From assembly GCA_000969725.1 (NCBI GenBank), contig JXSR01S033425.1: 35,958 nucleotides of DNA; one strand, 5' to 3'. Below the pieces are notes generated by a model. The model searched no databases and was not told where the DNA came from. It was given only the letters and a program-made list of their open reading frames with translations. A program made the position numbers and the translations under genes. How positions within the stretch are numbered: the stretch's first letter is position 1; every line of letters starts with the position of its first letter. Origin of the DNA: Ophiothrix spiculata (lineage: Eukaryota > Echinodermata > Ophiuroidea > Amphilepidida > Ophiotrichidae). This document shows positions 35,795 to 35,958 of this stretch, piece after piece.

Positions 35795-35958
35795 ACAAAG
35801 GTACCTTTTGTGGGTGACATGAAATCTTTATCTATCTGTCGTGGATCTGCCAAAAGCATCCCGTTTAATCTTTCTGGTGATGAGATTTCGACCCTGGATC
35901 AAGATCCTCATAAGTTTCTCGGTTCCTTAGTGACATTTAGAAGTAAACCCGCTGAGGT
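35795..35958 (+). pseudogene. LINE reverse-transcriptase fragment, cut by window end
   Basis: The frame from 35795 reads PFVGDMKSLSICRGSAKSIP, then FNLSGDEIS, and DPHKFLGSLVTF up to the last base. The sequence K-S-x-S-[IV]-x-[RK]-G, then F-x-[IL]-x-G-[DE], then K-x-LG is the late RT region just after the catalytic core in several metazoan non-LTR elements (family knowledge). A stop lies at 35792-35794, so upstream RT sequence is lost or frameshifted. Confidence 0.5.

Overview
The window looks like nuclear DNA of a marine invertebrate animal, most likely a non-vertebrate deuterostome (echinoderm or hemichordate type). Reasons: it is AT-rich, its coding segments are short and GT-AG bounded and separated by introns of 0.9-6.4 kb, the non-coding part is full of small inverted-repeat DNA transposons, tRNA-derived SINEs and 5'-truncated LINE pieces, and no bacterial-style gene appears. 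The species assignment is inference from repeat style and cannot be settled here.

One plus-strand gene spans most of the window (about 3401-32581, open at the 3' end). Ten exons can be chained: 3401-3551, 5258-5356, 10318-10596, 15695-15786, 16741-16951, 23358-23452, 26769-26956, 29393-29601, 30896-30986 and 32204-32581. Every junction is GT-AG, and every donor phase matches the next acceptor phase (0,0,0,2,0,2,1,0,1, then 1 leaving the last exon). The reading frame stays open for about 590 codons from an in-frame ATG at 3423. The predicted protein is rich in Ser, Pro, Asn, Arg and Thr, has no Trp, no signal peptide or membrane segment, and ends (as far as seen) in a long acidic stretch. I do not recognise the family; it looks largely disordered. 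Weaker candidate exons lie at 841, 3205, 5553, 19160 and 34988. The one at 19160 would shift the frame and could be a poison exon.

The introns and flanks hold layered mobile DNA. Two copies of one family (2133-3074 and 25788-26650) are packed with AGGTCA hexamers, many spaced as 10-bp-periodic DR4 pairs. TIR elements lie at 5873-6310, 7000-7662 (9-bp target duplication) and 7776-8427. Three nested structures can be read directly: a hAT-like element (10912-12243) inside an older TIR element (10713-13602); a LINE 3' fragment (23627-23978) inside one arm of a fold-back element (23570-24657); and a TTAA-flanked element (33098-33622) inside a mariner-like element (32601-33715). Long single hairpins occur at 20650-20750, 22475-22736 and 35323-35432. 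tRNA-like sequences or SINEs lie at 21255-21393 (minus), 27064-27136 (minus) and 34434-34750 (plus). LINE protein remnants lie at 13693-14109 (minus), 23643-23978 (minus) and 35795-35958 (plus, cut by the window end).

No operon, CRISPR, rRNA or bacterial mobile element is present. The system worth attention is the host gene of unknown family together with the AGGTCA-array transposon family and the nested or fold-back elements in its introns.
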